Part shown: piece by piece, positions 51,401 to 58,348 of the stretch
Layout: the number at the start of each line of letters is the position of its first letter
Numbering within the stretch: the first letter of the stretch is position 1
Position numbers and translations under genes: made by a program
DNA from: Bacteroidales bacterium
GTDB lineage: Bacteria > Bacteroidota > Bacteroidia > Bacteroidales > UBA932
Direction: 5' to 3'
DNA length: 58,348 nucleotides
Assembly (NCBI GenBank): GCA_017509685.1
Contig: JAFWPA010000034.1
Location: forward strand, 1 to 58,348
Notes under the pieces: model-generated
Database searches by the model: none
What the model saw: only the letters and a program-made list of their open reading frames with translations
Told to the model about the DNA's origin: nothing

Positions 51401-51714
51401 TCGGCCAGTTGCACGGCGTAGCGGAAATCATCCTTCCACTCCTGCTGCATATAAGGCACCCTTTCCTGCACGGGCCGAACCATCTGCATCATCGCGCCAC
51501 CGGCATCGAATTGATGAAATCCGCCGATTCCGGCCCGATGCATCCACTCCAGGTCGGCCTTGATTCCCTCCTTGGAGATATTCCCGTCTATCCAATGCCA
51601 CCAGACCTGGGGCCTGGCCTGCTGGGGAGGGTTGACAAAAACTGCTTCCTGCGCGCCGGTAACGGCACACAGGAAGCAGCTTAAAGATACCAGAAACAGT
51701 TTGCTTTTTTGCAT
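48493..51714 (-). CDS. GH106-type alpha-L-rhamnosidase
   Basis: A 1073-residue secreted enzyme. A signal peptide (KLFLVSLSCFLCAVTGAQ) precedes a barrel whose start QVWWHWIDGNISKEGIKADL and middle WTPGMALEFASRNGYDL are characteristic of the GH106 alpha-L-rhamnosidase family (PF17132). A catalytic Glu could not be named confidently. Ig-like/jelly-roll modules and a final galactose-binding-like domain (about 960-1073, YRNSFTLGKKDVPE...LYVNGEQ) follow. The enzyme cleaves terminal alpha-rhamnose from plant or bacterial polysaccharides. It is the last gene of the PUL, four bases after GH5. Confidence 0.87.
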   Translation of the reverse strand: MQKSKLFLVSLSCFLCAVTGAQEAVFVNPPQQARPQVWWHWIDGNISKEGIKADLEWMHRAGIGGFHQFDAGGAMMQMVRPVQERVPYMQQEWKDDFRYAVQLADSLGMEVTIASAPGWSSTGGPWVRPEQAMKKLTWRSMEVKGGGKKAQTIMLPEPYRTIGRYQNQDAGAYSAVFNALPQWYQDIAVVALRLPEEECSLEELGAEVSSLAGDFTVGMLSNGDVNDGAELPKNPEGTHSWIQYSFPAPVTVRALTLAGGELRDDFALSASYNNYLLSSQDGEHWEKVCHIPSCGVVEQTIDIPVTTARYFRLMVVNPVADTSYAAFGVPVIEPTGTRIHEWVLHTVPKIHRAQEKAGFAAPNDLLEQPTPEGVAAREAMDLTRFVQDGVLHWKVPQGRWRIYRFGTSLIGKMNHPAPAEATGLEVDKLDAVAWENYFRTYLTMYQEAAGRPLDYLLTDSYEAGTMTWTPGMALEFASRNGYDLIPWLPVLAGEVVHSSSESERFLFDWRQTLGELFAENYDRINTLCAEAGMKGRYTESHEGGRLYVGDGMDLKRTAAIPMSAIWTGAAGMAEADIRESASVAHLYGQKLVAAESFTASGLNGAYVYFPGNLKATADLALSCGLNRFVIHESPHQPSDDLRPGMGLMIFGQWFSRHETWAEYARYWTDYLARSSYMLQQGQAVADILWYYGEDTNITGLYGQELPQIPEGYAYDFANPHALLNQVSVQDGKLVTASGMTYRLLVLEEKNRVMSLEVLRRLASLVGEGAQLCGREPLRPASLSDDCAEFDRLVADIWHSGRTNVHTENVAIVLNRLGIQPDFAYSAPSKLRYVHRCNGDRNIYWVGNLSDAQVCAPVSFRDGSTPAQVWDPETGTVLESCYDGHRLSLEARQAVFVVFDPAFGKTGKKREGIPSGIIALDGPWALTFEGLEAPVGERTWHQLSSLTESDDPAVKYFSGTIIYRNSFTLGKKDVPEALSIDLGSVGEMADLYVNGEQIRFLWKAPYKAICRVPLHPGKNTLEIRVVNTWPNRLIGDAQPGAEKHTYTVIPFYSPASELLPSGLMGPVIIEKLKY

Positions 51715-51718
51715 AGCC

Positions 51719-53128
51719 CTATTTCAATTTCATTGCATCCAGGATAGGCTGAATCCACTCTCCGGTCTTTTCATCCCGAATCATGAAGGGTTCGCGATAG
51801 CCCCAAAGGTGGGAGGAGAACCCCCGCGCCTCGGATGCTTCGCGCATGAAGCCCAGATACCGGCAGCGGGAAGCCTCATCGGCCGTGTTGACAGCACCGT
51901 ATTCGCCCATGTTCAGCGGACGGCCATGCGTTTCGCCCCATTTCTGGCAGTAATCCAGGTCGCGAAGGATTGGGGCTTTTTCTTCTTCCGTACCGCTCCA
52001 AGCCACGTCCTTGCTTTGTTCGGCCATGGCGTAGGCCAGGCCCTGATGGGTGAACAGGTGGGGCAGATAATAGTGAAATTCTACAATCAGGTTCCACTCG
52101 TCCTTGGGAAAATCCAGGTAATTGAGGGTCCAGTGCTGTCCCAGATTGGGCGTACCGACAATGATGGTTCGGCCGGGGTTGATGGGGCGGATGGTCTTGA
52201 TCAGTCGGGCGATCATCTCGTTCCACTTATCGGCACCCATATGGGGATTCGGCTCATTGAGAAGGTCAAAGAAAAGCGTTTCGTCCGAGTAGTCCTTATA
52301 GTGGCGGGCAATCTGCTCCCAAAAACTCACCAGGCGCTCATAATTGTCGTTCTCAGAGATATTATCGTCTCCACCGCCCATATTGATATAGGGATAGTAA
52401 TGCTGGTCGATGGAAACAGCCAGGCCGGCATCCAGCGCCACGTCCACAATGTGGTCAACCTTGGCAAAGAAGGCGGGGTCGATGGTATAGGGATACTCGA
52501 ACGAAGCATGCTTGGCCCAGCAGACGTCCAGACGGATGCTCTTGAAACCCACTTCGGCAATGGAACGGATTTCATCATCGGCAAGTGGTGCATCGCACTC
52601 GTAACCCGGATGAAGATTCCCGTCCACAACGGCGTTGAGGTTGATGCCGGCGCCCAGCCTCTTATTTCGTTCAAAGGCCAGGGCCGCTTCGGCGGGAATA
52701 TCCTGTTTCGGATTCAGTTCCGCCTCCAGCGAAGCCTTGTCACGGCTCAAATGGAAATAAGTATTGGTGTAAGAGGAGGGATCCGGTCCGACTGTCAAGG
52801 GCCGCTCCAGGTTGCCAGGCCTCCCGAAATTGAGGTTCAAGTCCAGGGTTCCGTCCGGATTGAAACGGTACAGTCCGGCCGCACCCATACCGTTGGTCGT
52901 CTGGGGTAAATCGACCGTCATGGCCGATTTGTCCCAAACATAGTTACCCTGGATGTCGTAGTTGGAGTTGGACTCACTTGTGATAGAGAAGGTTCCGTCT
53001 TCGTCGAAGGACAAGGTGACAAGCGCCTTGTCCCGGAGGCCATACCACTCTCCCATGATCGTCTGCTCCTTCTCGCAGGCGGAAAGAAGTATCACGGCGG
53101 CAGCCAATAGGGTGTGCTTAATATTCAT
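51719..53128 (-). CDS. GH5 endo-beta-glycanase lipoprotein with lipocalin-like domain
   Basis: A 469-residue lipoprotein (signal ends LLSAC). Residues about 20-130 form a lipocalin-like beta domain (IMGEWYGL, DGTFSITS). The C-terminal TIM barrel has the acid/base E292 in LLNEPNPHM and the nucleophile E409 in NMGEYGAVN, the GH5 pair. Family members cleave beta-1,4-glucans, xyloglucan or mannans internally. It starts four bases after the surface-lipoprotein gene, probably on the cell surface. Its subfamily cannot be assigned by eye. Confidence 0.9.
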   Translation of the reverse strand: MNIKHTLLAAAVILLSACEKEQTIMGEWYGLRDKALVTLSFDEDGTFSITSESNSNYDIQGNYVWDKSAMTVDLPQTTNGMGAAGLYRFNPDGTLDLNLNFGRPGNLERPLTVGPDPSSYTNTYFHLSRDKASLEAELNPKQDIPAEAALAFERNKRLGAGINLNAVVDGNLHPGYECDAPLADDEIRSIAEVGFKSIRLDVCWAKHASFEYPYTIDPAFFAKVDHIVDVALDAGLAVSIDQHYYPYINMGGGDDNISENDNYERLVSFWEQIARHYKDYSDETLFFDLLNEPNPHMGADKWNEMIARLIKTIRPINPGRTIIVGTPNLGQHWTLNYLDFPKDEWNLIVEFHYYLPHLFTHQGLAYAMAEQSKDVAWSGTEEEKAPILRDLDYCQKWGETHGRPLNMGEYGAVNTADEASRCRYLGFMREASEARGFSSHLWGYREPFMIRDEKTGEWIQPILDAMKLK

Positions 53129-53132
53129 CTCT

Positions 53133-54743
53133 TTATTCAGTTACAGGCACAAATACCCAGAAGGTACACATGGTCCAGTCGTGCAGGTCATCGCCTTCGG
53201 TGCAGGGAGCGCCCAGGACCAGTTTGTCGGCCTCGCAGGACACCACAAAATATTCTTTTGGAGTATAGGAGGGCTGCTGGGAATTGATGTCAAAGCCGAT
53301 GCCGCCCAGTACGGGAATGCTGCAGGAGAGCGTGCCGATGTGCCATCCATACTCCTCGGGGAAGTCATAGGTGAAGGTGCCTTCGCGCTCGGTGGGGGAA
53401 ACAGTCATCTCACCATTTACGTTGAAGGTGATGGTGCCGCTTTCCTCGCCTGTCATGCCGAAGTAGCTGGTAAAGTACGCCAGATTGGCGTCCAGGGGCC
53501 ATTGGTTCACGGTCTCTTGATAGCCGCCCACGCCATAATAGGCCTCATCGGCAAATTTCCAGGTCTTGGTGCCTTCTTCTCCGACTAAGTTCTTCACCAC
53601 CTGGGGCAGACCGGCAGTGGGTGATTCCGCACCCGCCTGGAACACCCAGAAGGTGCACATGGTCCAGTCGTGCAGGTCATCGCCCGGTGCGCAGGAGGCG
53701 CCAAGGACCAACTTATCCGGCTCACATGACACAATGAAGTATTCGGTCGGGGTATAAGACGGCTGCTGGGCGTTAATATCGAATGCAATGCCGCCAACGA
53801 TAGGGATGCTGGTAGTAAGAGTACCTACGTGCCAGCCGTGATCATCCGGGAAATCGTAGCTGAACGTACCTTCACGACCGGTAGGGGCAACGCTCATTTC
53901 ACCCAGGACGTTCAGGGTCATGGAACCGCTTTCTTCACCCGTCATGCCAAAGTAGCCGGTAAAATAACCCAGGTAGGCATCCAGCGGCCACTGGTTGATG
54001 GTCTCCTGGTATCCGCCTACTCCGTAGTAGCTCTCTCCGACAAACTCCCAAGTTTTCTCTCCATGCTCACCCACCAGGTTCAAGACAATCTGCGGCAGGT
54101 CGTAGTCTTTGACAACTACAGTCCCCAGGTCGACCACATGTGTCTGTCCGTTAGCCAGGGTAATGGTGGCGGAAATGGGATATTCCCCGGCACCCGGCAT
54201 TTTCATGACACCCACGTTCTTGTCCAGAGTGGCGTTACCGCAGGTCCAGTCTGTAAGCACAGGGTTCGTATTCCATACGGTAACCACATTCTTTTCATTA
54301 CTGAATCCAATCAGGGAGGGGTTAAATGTGGTGCCAAAGTGGTCCGGAGCCCCTTCACTGCCGATGCAAAGACGCGCGGCAATATCGGAAGGAACGGTGG
54401 AAATGGTATCCACCTGAACGTTCAGGTCTTTCTCTACATATTTGCCACCGGCAAGACGGCCTCTGAAATGGATGGTCTTCTGGCCGATTGAGCTTGCGTA
54501 GAAAGTGTCGTAAGCCCGGGTAGAGACAGCACCGTCCAATCCCCATTCGGAGAGGACGCGGGAATGGTTCTCCACCACAATCTCGTTGCCCTTCTTGCCA
54601 TTGATATCGTTGACTGTGGCTGTGATTTCAAGCTCGGACGCAGTAAGGTTACTGTCTTCCAGGACATACCGGTCTTCGATGGGATTACAGGCCACGAAGG
54701 GGATCGCCAGGGCAATTGCCAAATGATATATTGCTTTTTTCAT
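53133..54743 (-). CDS. PUL surface glycan-binding lipoprotein with tandem module
   Basis: A 536-residue protein beginning with a lipoprotein-like signal (AIPFVAC). Residues about 1-215 are Ig-like (PKD-type). Two tandem modules of 163 residues follow: 54098-53610 (LPQIVLNLVGEHGEKTW) and 53609 to the end (LPQVVKNLVGEEGTKTW), with a 489-bp period. Both contain GYQETxNQWPLDA, YFGMTGEESG and DLHDWTMCTFWVF. The position after SusD is that of SusE/F-like or surface-glycan-binding proteins. Binding specificity is unknown. Confidence 0.78.
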   Translation of the reverse strand: MKKAIYHLAIALAIPFVACNPIEDRYVLEDSNLTASELEITATVNDINGKKGNEIVVENHSRVLSEWGLDGAVSTRAYDTFYASSIGQKTIHFRGRLAGGKYVEKDLNVQVDTISTVPSDIAARLCIGSEGAPDHFGTTFNPSLIGFSNEKNVVTVWNTNPVLTDWTCGNATLDKNVGVMKMPGAGEYPISATITLANGQTHVVDLGTVVVKDYDLPQIVLNLVGEHGEKTWEFVGESYYGVGGYQETINQWPLDAYLGYFTGYFGMTGEESGSMTLNVLGEMSVAPTGREGTFSYDFPDDHGWHVGTLTTSIPIVGGIAFDINAQQPSYTPTEYFIVSCEPDKLVLGASCAPGDDLHDWTMCTFWVFQAGAESPTAGLPQVVKNLVGEEGTKTWKFADEAYYGVGGYQETVNQWPLDANLAYFTSYFGMTGEESGTITFNVNGEMTVSPTEREGTFTYDFPEEYGWHIGTLSCSIPVLGGIGFDINSQQPSYTPKEYFVVSCEADKLVLGAPCTEGDDLHDWTMCTFWVFVPVTE

Positions 54744-54761
54744 GGTTTCGTGTTTTACGGA

Positions 54762-56528
54762 TTAGTCGAAGTTCCAAGTCGTGTACCGGGCATCGGCACC
54801 GTCCCAGCCAGGGTTCTGCTTGAGTACACCGGCCGACAGGCGGATTTGGGCGGCGGGTACGGGGAAGAATCCGTTGGTGGCCTTGTAGCGGCTTTCATAT
54901 TTACCGTCACGCATCACTACGGCAGTACCGCCGTTATTCATGGTGGTGTTATTCTGCGAAGAGAGTGCGTTTTCGGCAATGTGCCAGCGGCGGATGTCAT
55001 TCCAGCGGACGCCTTCAAAGCAGAGTTCGTGGCGGCGTTCTTTCTGAATGGCTTCCAGGCTATAACCTACGCTGGAGAGACCGGCGCGGGAACGCACCCG
55101 GTTCAGACCGGCGGCATCTTCCTTGAGCTCGCTTTGCATCAGCAGTACATCGGCGAATCGGATCAGGATCAGGTCCTGGAAGTGGGCACCCCAGTTGGTA
55201 ATACCGTAGTTGTTGGCCTGGTCAAAGTCGGGATAAGCGGCCCAGAAAATGCTGTTGACCCACGAACCCTGCCGGTCATAGGCGGCTTGGGCCAGCACCG
55301 GGATCATCTTCTTACCCCAGAGACCGCAGTCCTCCCACTGCCCGGAGACGTCACCTGTATCATAGTCGGGCAGTTCATCTTCTACCCGGAGAATGGAGGC
55401 TTTCAGGCGTAAATCTCCAGGCTCACTGGCTTCCCATTCCGTCCAAAGATGAGAAGCAACTGTGCCATATCCATTGCCATTGCCGTAGGGGAAGGTATTG
55501 CCTGTTCCGTTGGTTCCATACAAGCCGAAGAAGGGCACATAGAAATTACTGTAACCCTCCTGCCCGGGATAGTAGTAACCACAGAAATTCATGTATTTCA
55601 CAGCAAAGACCTCTTCTTTGTTGCCGTTGCCGGCCCAGCGGAGCGGCTGCCCGTCCACACCGGAAACCCCAGCGGTGTAGGCATAGTCATTCACCGTGTA
55701 TTCGTTGGTATAGGTCCACAGGTTGCGGTAATCACCCACCAGGTCATGACCGGAATGCTCGATGCAGTCGTCCACCCAGGCAATCACCTCTGATTTACTC
55801 ACGGCTCCGCCGTCGGGCAGCGGAAGGCTGTCCTTTCCATAGAAACCGGTGTAGAACAGGAACACACGCGCCATCAGCGCTTCTGCGGCCCAACGGGTAG
55901 CGTGACCGGCAGAAACATAGGCATTATAGGCTTTGTCGCTCATCAGGTCGATGCCCTGCTTTAAATCGGAAGCAATCTGTCCATACAAGTCCTCGACACT
56001 GGCCTGCGGAGAGTTGGAATCCTGCGTTGTAGCAGTAATCAGGGGAACATTTTCAAAGATACTGGCCAGCTCGAAATAGTAGAGGGCCCGCATGAAATGC
56101 GATTCACCCAGAAGCTGATTATAATATTCCTTGTCAGAGGCGCTTCCTTCCATCAACTTGAGCCCTTCAAGGGCGCTGTTGGCCAGATATACGCCTTTAT
56201 AATAATGCTCCCAGGAGAAGTCGAATACGGTTTCATTGTCCACCATCAAATGATCGATGGCTTTGTTGCTGCCACCGGAACCGGAACCTCCGCCAAAACG
56301 GTCGTCAGATGCCAGTTCCGAGACCATGAAGAAAGTTCCATCCGGCCGGGAAGTCATGTGGTTCAGGTTGGAATAGATGGCCGTCACCATCATCTCAGCT
56401 TCCTCGAACGTGGCCGGGAAGTTGGCCGTGTTGGATGCCGTATAGTTTTGCGTATCCAGCCATTTCTCGCAGGCGCTCAGGGACAGGGCGGCCACCAGGG
56501 CTGCGACGATATATTTTCTTGTCTTCAT
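54762..56528 (-). CDS. susD: SusD/RagB-family glycan-binding lipoprotein
   Basis: A 588-residue lipoprotein (MKTRKYIVAALVAALSLSAC). It follows the SusD pattern: an N-terminal EEAEMMVTAIYSNLN segment, helical TPR scaffold (AEALMARVFLFYTGFYG), a terminal QKERRHELCFEGVRWNDIRRW and KYESRYKATNGFFPVPAAQI. SusD proteins sit on the outer membrane as a lid over SusC and take up glycans. It lies 15 nt after SusC. The symbol denotes family only. Confidence 0.95.
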   Translation of the reverse strand: MKTRKYIVAALVAALSLSACEKWLDTQNYTASNTANFPATFEEAEMMVTAIYSNLNHMTSRPDGTFFMVSELASDDRFGGGSGSGGSNKAIDHLMVDNETVFDFSWEHYYKGVYLANSALEGLKLMEGSASDKEYYNQLLGESHFMRALYYFELASIFENVPLITATTQDSNSPQASVEDLYGQIASDLKQGIDLMSDKAYNAYVSAGHATRWAAEALMARVFLFYTGFYGKDSLPLPDGGAVSKSEVIAWVDDCIEHSGHDLVGDYRNLWTYTNEYTVNDYAYTAGVSGVDGQPLRWAGNGNKEEVFAVKYMNFCGYYYPGQEGYSNFYVPFFGLYGTNGTGNTFPYGNGNGYGTVASHLWTEWEASEPGDLRLKASILRVEDELPDYDTGDVSGQWEDCGLWGKKMIPVLAQAAYDRQGSWVNSIFWAAYPDFDQANNYGITNWGAHFQDLILIRFADVLLMQSELKEDAAGLNRVRSRAGLSSVGYSLEAIQKERRHELCFEGVRWNDIRRWHIAENALSSQNNTTMNNGGTAVVMRDGKYESRYKATNGFFPVPAAQIRLSAGVLKQNPGWDGADARYTTWNFD

Positions 56529-56543
56529 AACAATCCTGCTATA

Positions 56544-58348
56544 TTAAAATTTGAAATTAAGACCTACCAGATAAGTACGAGCCAGCGGATAGGAACCCAG
56601 ATCAATGCCAGAAACCCAACTGTTCCCGCCGCCGTAAGAATTGTTTCCGCCAAATCCCACTTCCGGATCCATCCCGGGGTATTTGGTAAAGGTATACAGG
56701 TTCTGGGCCGAGAAATACAGACGGAGCTGTTGGAACGGCAGCTTTTTGAAGAGGTGCTTGAGGTCGTAGCCCACACTCAGGTTCTGAATACGGAGGAAAT
56801 CACCGTTTTCAATAAGGGTGTCATCCACCTGGCCGCTAAGCGTAGCACCAGACGCCAGACGGGGGAAACGGTTCGATGTGCCTTCGCCCGTCCAATGGTC
56901 AAATACATCGGTAGTATAGGAACGGTAGCCGTAAACCAACTGATGACCGAATGCACCGTTTAAGGTGATGGCGGCATCAAAACCCTTCCAGGCGATGTTT
57001 CCACTGATACCCAGACGGAAAGCCGGGTTCGGATTGCCAATCATCGTCTTATCGGCATCATCGATAACCCCATTGTGATCCAAATCGACATATTTCAGGT
57101 CGCCGGGCTGGGGGGCAGATTGGGCCACCCCATTTCCGGCGGCTATCCATTCGTTAATCTCCTGCTGGTTCTGGAAAACGCCGGCGGTTTTATAACCCCA
57201 GAAATAGCCGATGGGATAACCTACCTGGGCACGATAGAATTCAGCGCCTCCGTGTCCCAACACCTCGGTATCACCATGGATAATTCCTTCTTCATTGGCA
57301 ATTCGGGTAACCTTGTTGTTATTGTAAGAGAAGTTGACATTGACACCATAGCGGAAGTCATTGCCCACCCCGTCATTCCAGCCCAAGGCCAGTTCAACAC
57401 CTTCGTTACGCACGTCGCCGCCGTTGATATAGGGCGCGCTGGTACCGGCCGTTGCCAGCACAGGTGCAGGGACCAGCCAGTCACGGGTATACTTCACATA
57501 ATAATCGGCTGCCAGGGAAAGGCGGCTTCTGAGGAAACGGGCATCCAGACCCAGGTCAAACTGCTCAGAGGTCTCCCAAGTGACATCAGTATTGGCCAGG
57601 TTGGTTGCATAGGCGCCGACGGGCTTAGTGGCCGTAGTGTTCAGGATGGTGTTGCCAAAATTGTAGGTATGGGAAGGGTCGAAGGCAACCGGGGAAAGAT
57701 ATTGGAAATTACTGATGGACTGGTTACCGTTCCGGCCCCAGCTGAAACGCAGCTTGAGGAAACTGAGCCAGTTTTTAGTGTTTTCCATGAAAGCCTCTTC
57801 ACTGGCCACCCAACCTACGGAAGCGGAAGGGAATACGCCCCAGCGGTGTCCGCGGGCAAAGTTGGAAGAACCGTCTGCACGGAGGATGAACGTAGCCATA
57901 TACTTGTCGGCATAGCTGTAATTGACACGGCCGAAGAAGGAAAGCAGGGCCCATTCCGGCCAGGGGGCACCAGCGATGGAGGTGCCGGTGAGGGAATTAG
58001 CCGTATTGGTAATCCAGGCGTGTGCCATATCACCCTGCATGGTCGGAAGCTGCGTCCCTTCCCGGGCTGAATTACCCACGCTCATCGTCTCTCCAACCGC
58101 CGTCTTTTCGAATGACTGGCCCAGCAGAGCATCGAAATTGTGGCGGCCCTGCTTAGGCATGGTGTACAGGAGGGTGTTCTCAAAGGAGATCCTGTGGCCG
58201 ATGTTGGCGCCCTGATTCACCACATAAGAATCGCTAGCCGTGTTGCCGGCGGCGGCATAAGGAACCGTAAGACTGCGGGAAGTCATTCCTGTCATCCTGT
58301 AGCTGAATGCCCCACGGTATTTGAGCCAGGATACAGGCATGATTTCGG
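56544..58348 (-). CDS. susC: SusC/RagA TonB-dependent transporter, start beyond window
   Basis: About the last 600 residues of an outer-membrane TonB-dependent receptor; the frame runs off the right edge (58348). The barrel strands are clear, with the typical FDLGLDARFLRSRLSLAADYYVKYTRDWLV and the C-terminal TRTYLVGLNFKF-like end with terminal Phe. Such proteins import oligosaccharides with the SusD lid. The upstream plug, TonB box and carboxypeptidase-regulatory-like domain are not visible. Confidence 0.95.
   Translation of the reverse strand, partial: EIMPVSWLKYRGAFSYRMTGMTSRSLTVPYAAAGNTASDSYVVNQGANIGHRISFENTLLYTMPKQGRHNFDALLGQSFEKTAVGETMSVGNSAREGTQLPTMQGDMAHAWITNTANSLTGTSIAGAPWPEWALLSFFGRVNYSYADKYMATFILRADGSSNFARGHRWGVFPSASVGWVASEEAFMENTKNWLSFLKLRFSWGRNGNQSISNFQYLSPVAFDPSHTYNFGNTILNTTATKPVGAYATNLANTDVTWETSEQFDLGLDARFLRSRLSLAADYYVKYTRDWLVPAPVLATAGTSAPYINGGDVRNEGVELALGWNDGVGNDFRYGVNVNFSYNNNKVTRIANEEGIIHGDTEVLGHGGAEFYRAQVGYPIGYFWGYKTAGVFQNQQEINEWIAAGNGVAQSAPQPGDLKYVDLDHNGVIDDADKTMIGNPNPAFRLGISGNIAWKGFDAAITLNGAFGHQLVYGYRSYTTDVFDHWTGEGTSNRFPRLASGATLSGQVDDTLIENGDFLRIQNLSVGYDLKHLFKKLPFQQLRLYFSAQNLYTFTKYPGMDPEVGFGGNNSYGGGNSWVSGIDLGSYPLARTYLVGLNFKF

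Overview
The window looks like the chromosome of a GC-rich gut-type member of the Bacteroidales. Supporting signs are a SusC/SusD polysaccharide utilisation locus, a hybrid two-component regulator of the Bacteroides fructan type, BACON-like lipoproteins, promoters with the Bacteroidota -7 box TAnnTTTG, near-absence of Shine-Dalgarno sequences, and a strong one in front of rpsU. The species cannot be named from the sequence.

Layout: (1) 1-7715, fructan catabolism on the + strand: a 5'-truncated GH32, a complete GH32, an MFS permease, a fructokinase and a one-piece hybrid sensor/AraC regulator. This is the gene order of the B. thetaiotaomicron levan/fructan locus, whose SusC/D part is not in the window. 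(2) 7716-9759, housekeeping rplU-rpmA-serS ending in a two-way terminator. (3) 9741-13710 (-), a tightly coupled operon of an EF-hand membrane protein, an AAA-type ATPase and a sirtuin without zinc cysteines. (4) 13803-17600 (+), a BACON-like lipoprotein and an M6-like secreted protease. (5) 17602-20452 (+), rpsU, dnaX, lptB. (6) 20518-26301 (-), an operon of an unknown anchored protein, an acyl-CoA synthetase, dCMP deaminase and a CtpA protease. (7) 26340-33624, GH92 and GH3 glycosidases in divergent orientation, a CoA-transferase and an outer-membrane porin-like protein.

(8) 33714-38987 (+) is the most unusual chromosomal operon: a membrane histidine kinase, a paralogue of its sensor half with no kinase, a stand-alone receiver, a third signal-peptide/helical/TM protein with a cytoplasmic coiled coil, and a two-TM protein, nearly all joined by ATGA overlaps. 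It looks like a multi-component phosphorelay with no DNA-binding output. (9) 38984-44279 holds accessory genes: a Sel1-type lipoprotein, a FISUMP-like lipoprotein, an S37-type peptidase and a GH3-type acyl-adenylating enzyme, with an unusual tandem inverted-repeat element at 41031-41133.

(10) 44494-48449 is a compact, lower-GC genomic islet. It is bounded by two 128-bp direct repeats that share a 29-bp identical core resembling a tRNA 3' end, each preceded by a long perfect hairpin. Inside are a decayed transposase, an XRE/ImmA-IrrE gene broken by one missing base inside its HExxH zinc motif, a PIN-domain protein and a 420-residue protein I do not recognise. It resembles a toxin-antitoxin or defence cargo without an integrase. 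(11) 48493-58348 (-), a polysaccharide utilisation locus in the order SusC (cut by the window end), SusD, duplicated-module surface lipoprotein, GH5, GH106. It probably acts on a rhamnose-decorated beta-glycan.

A theme across the window is that at least nine start codons lie only 4-6 nt behind a -7 box, which predicts leaderless mRNAs. Only rpsU and the M6 protease carry strong Shine-Dalgarno sequences. All family calls are by eye from motifs; no search was run.
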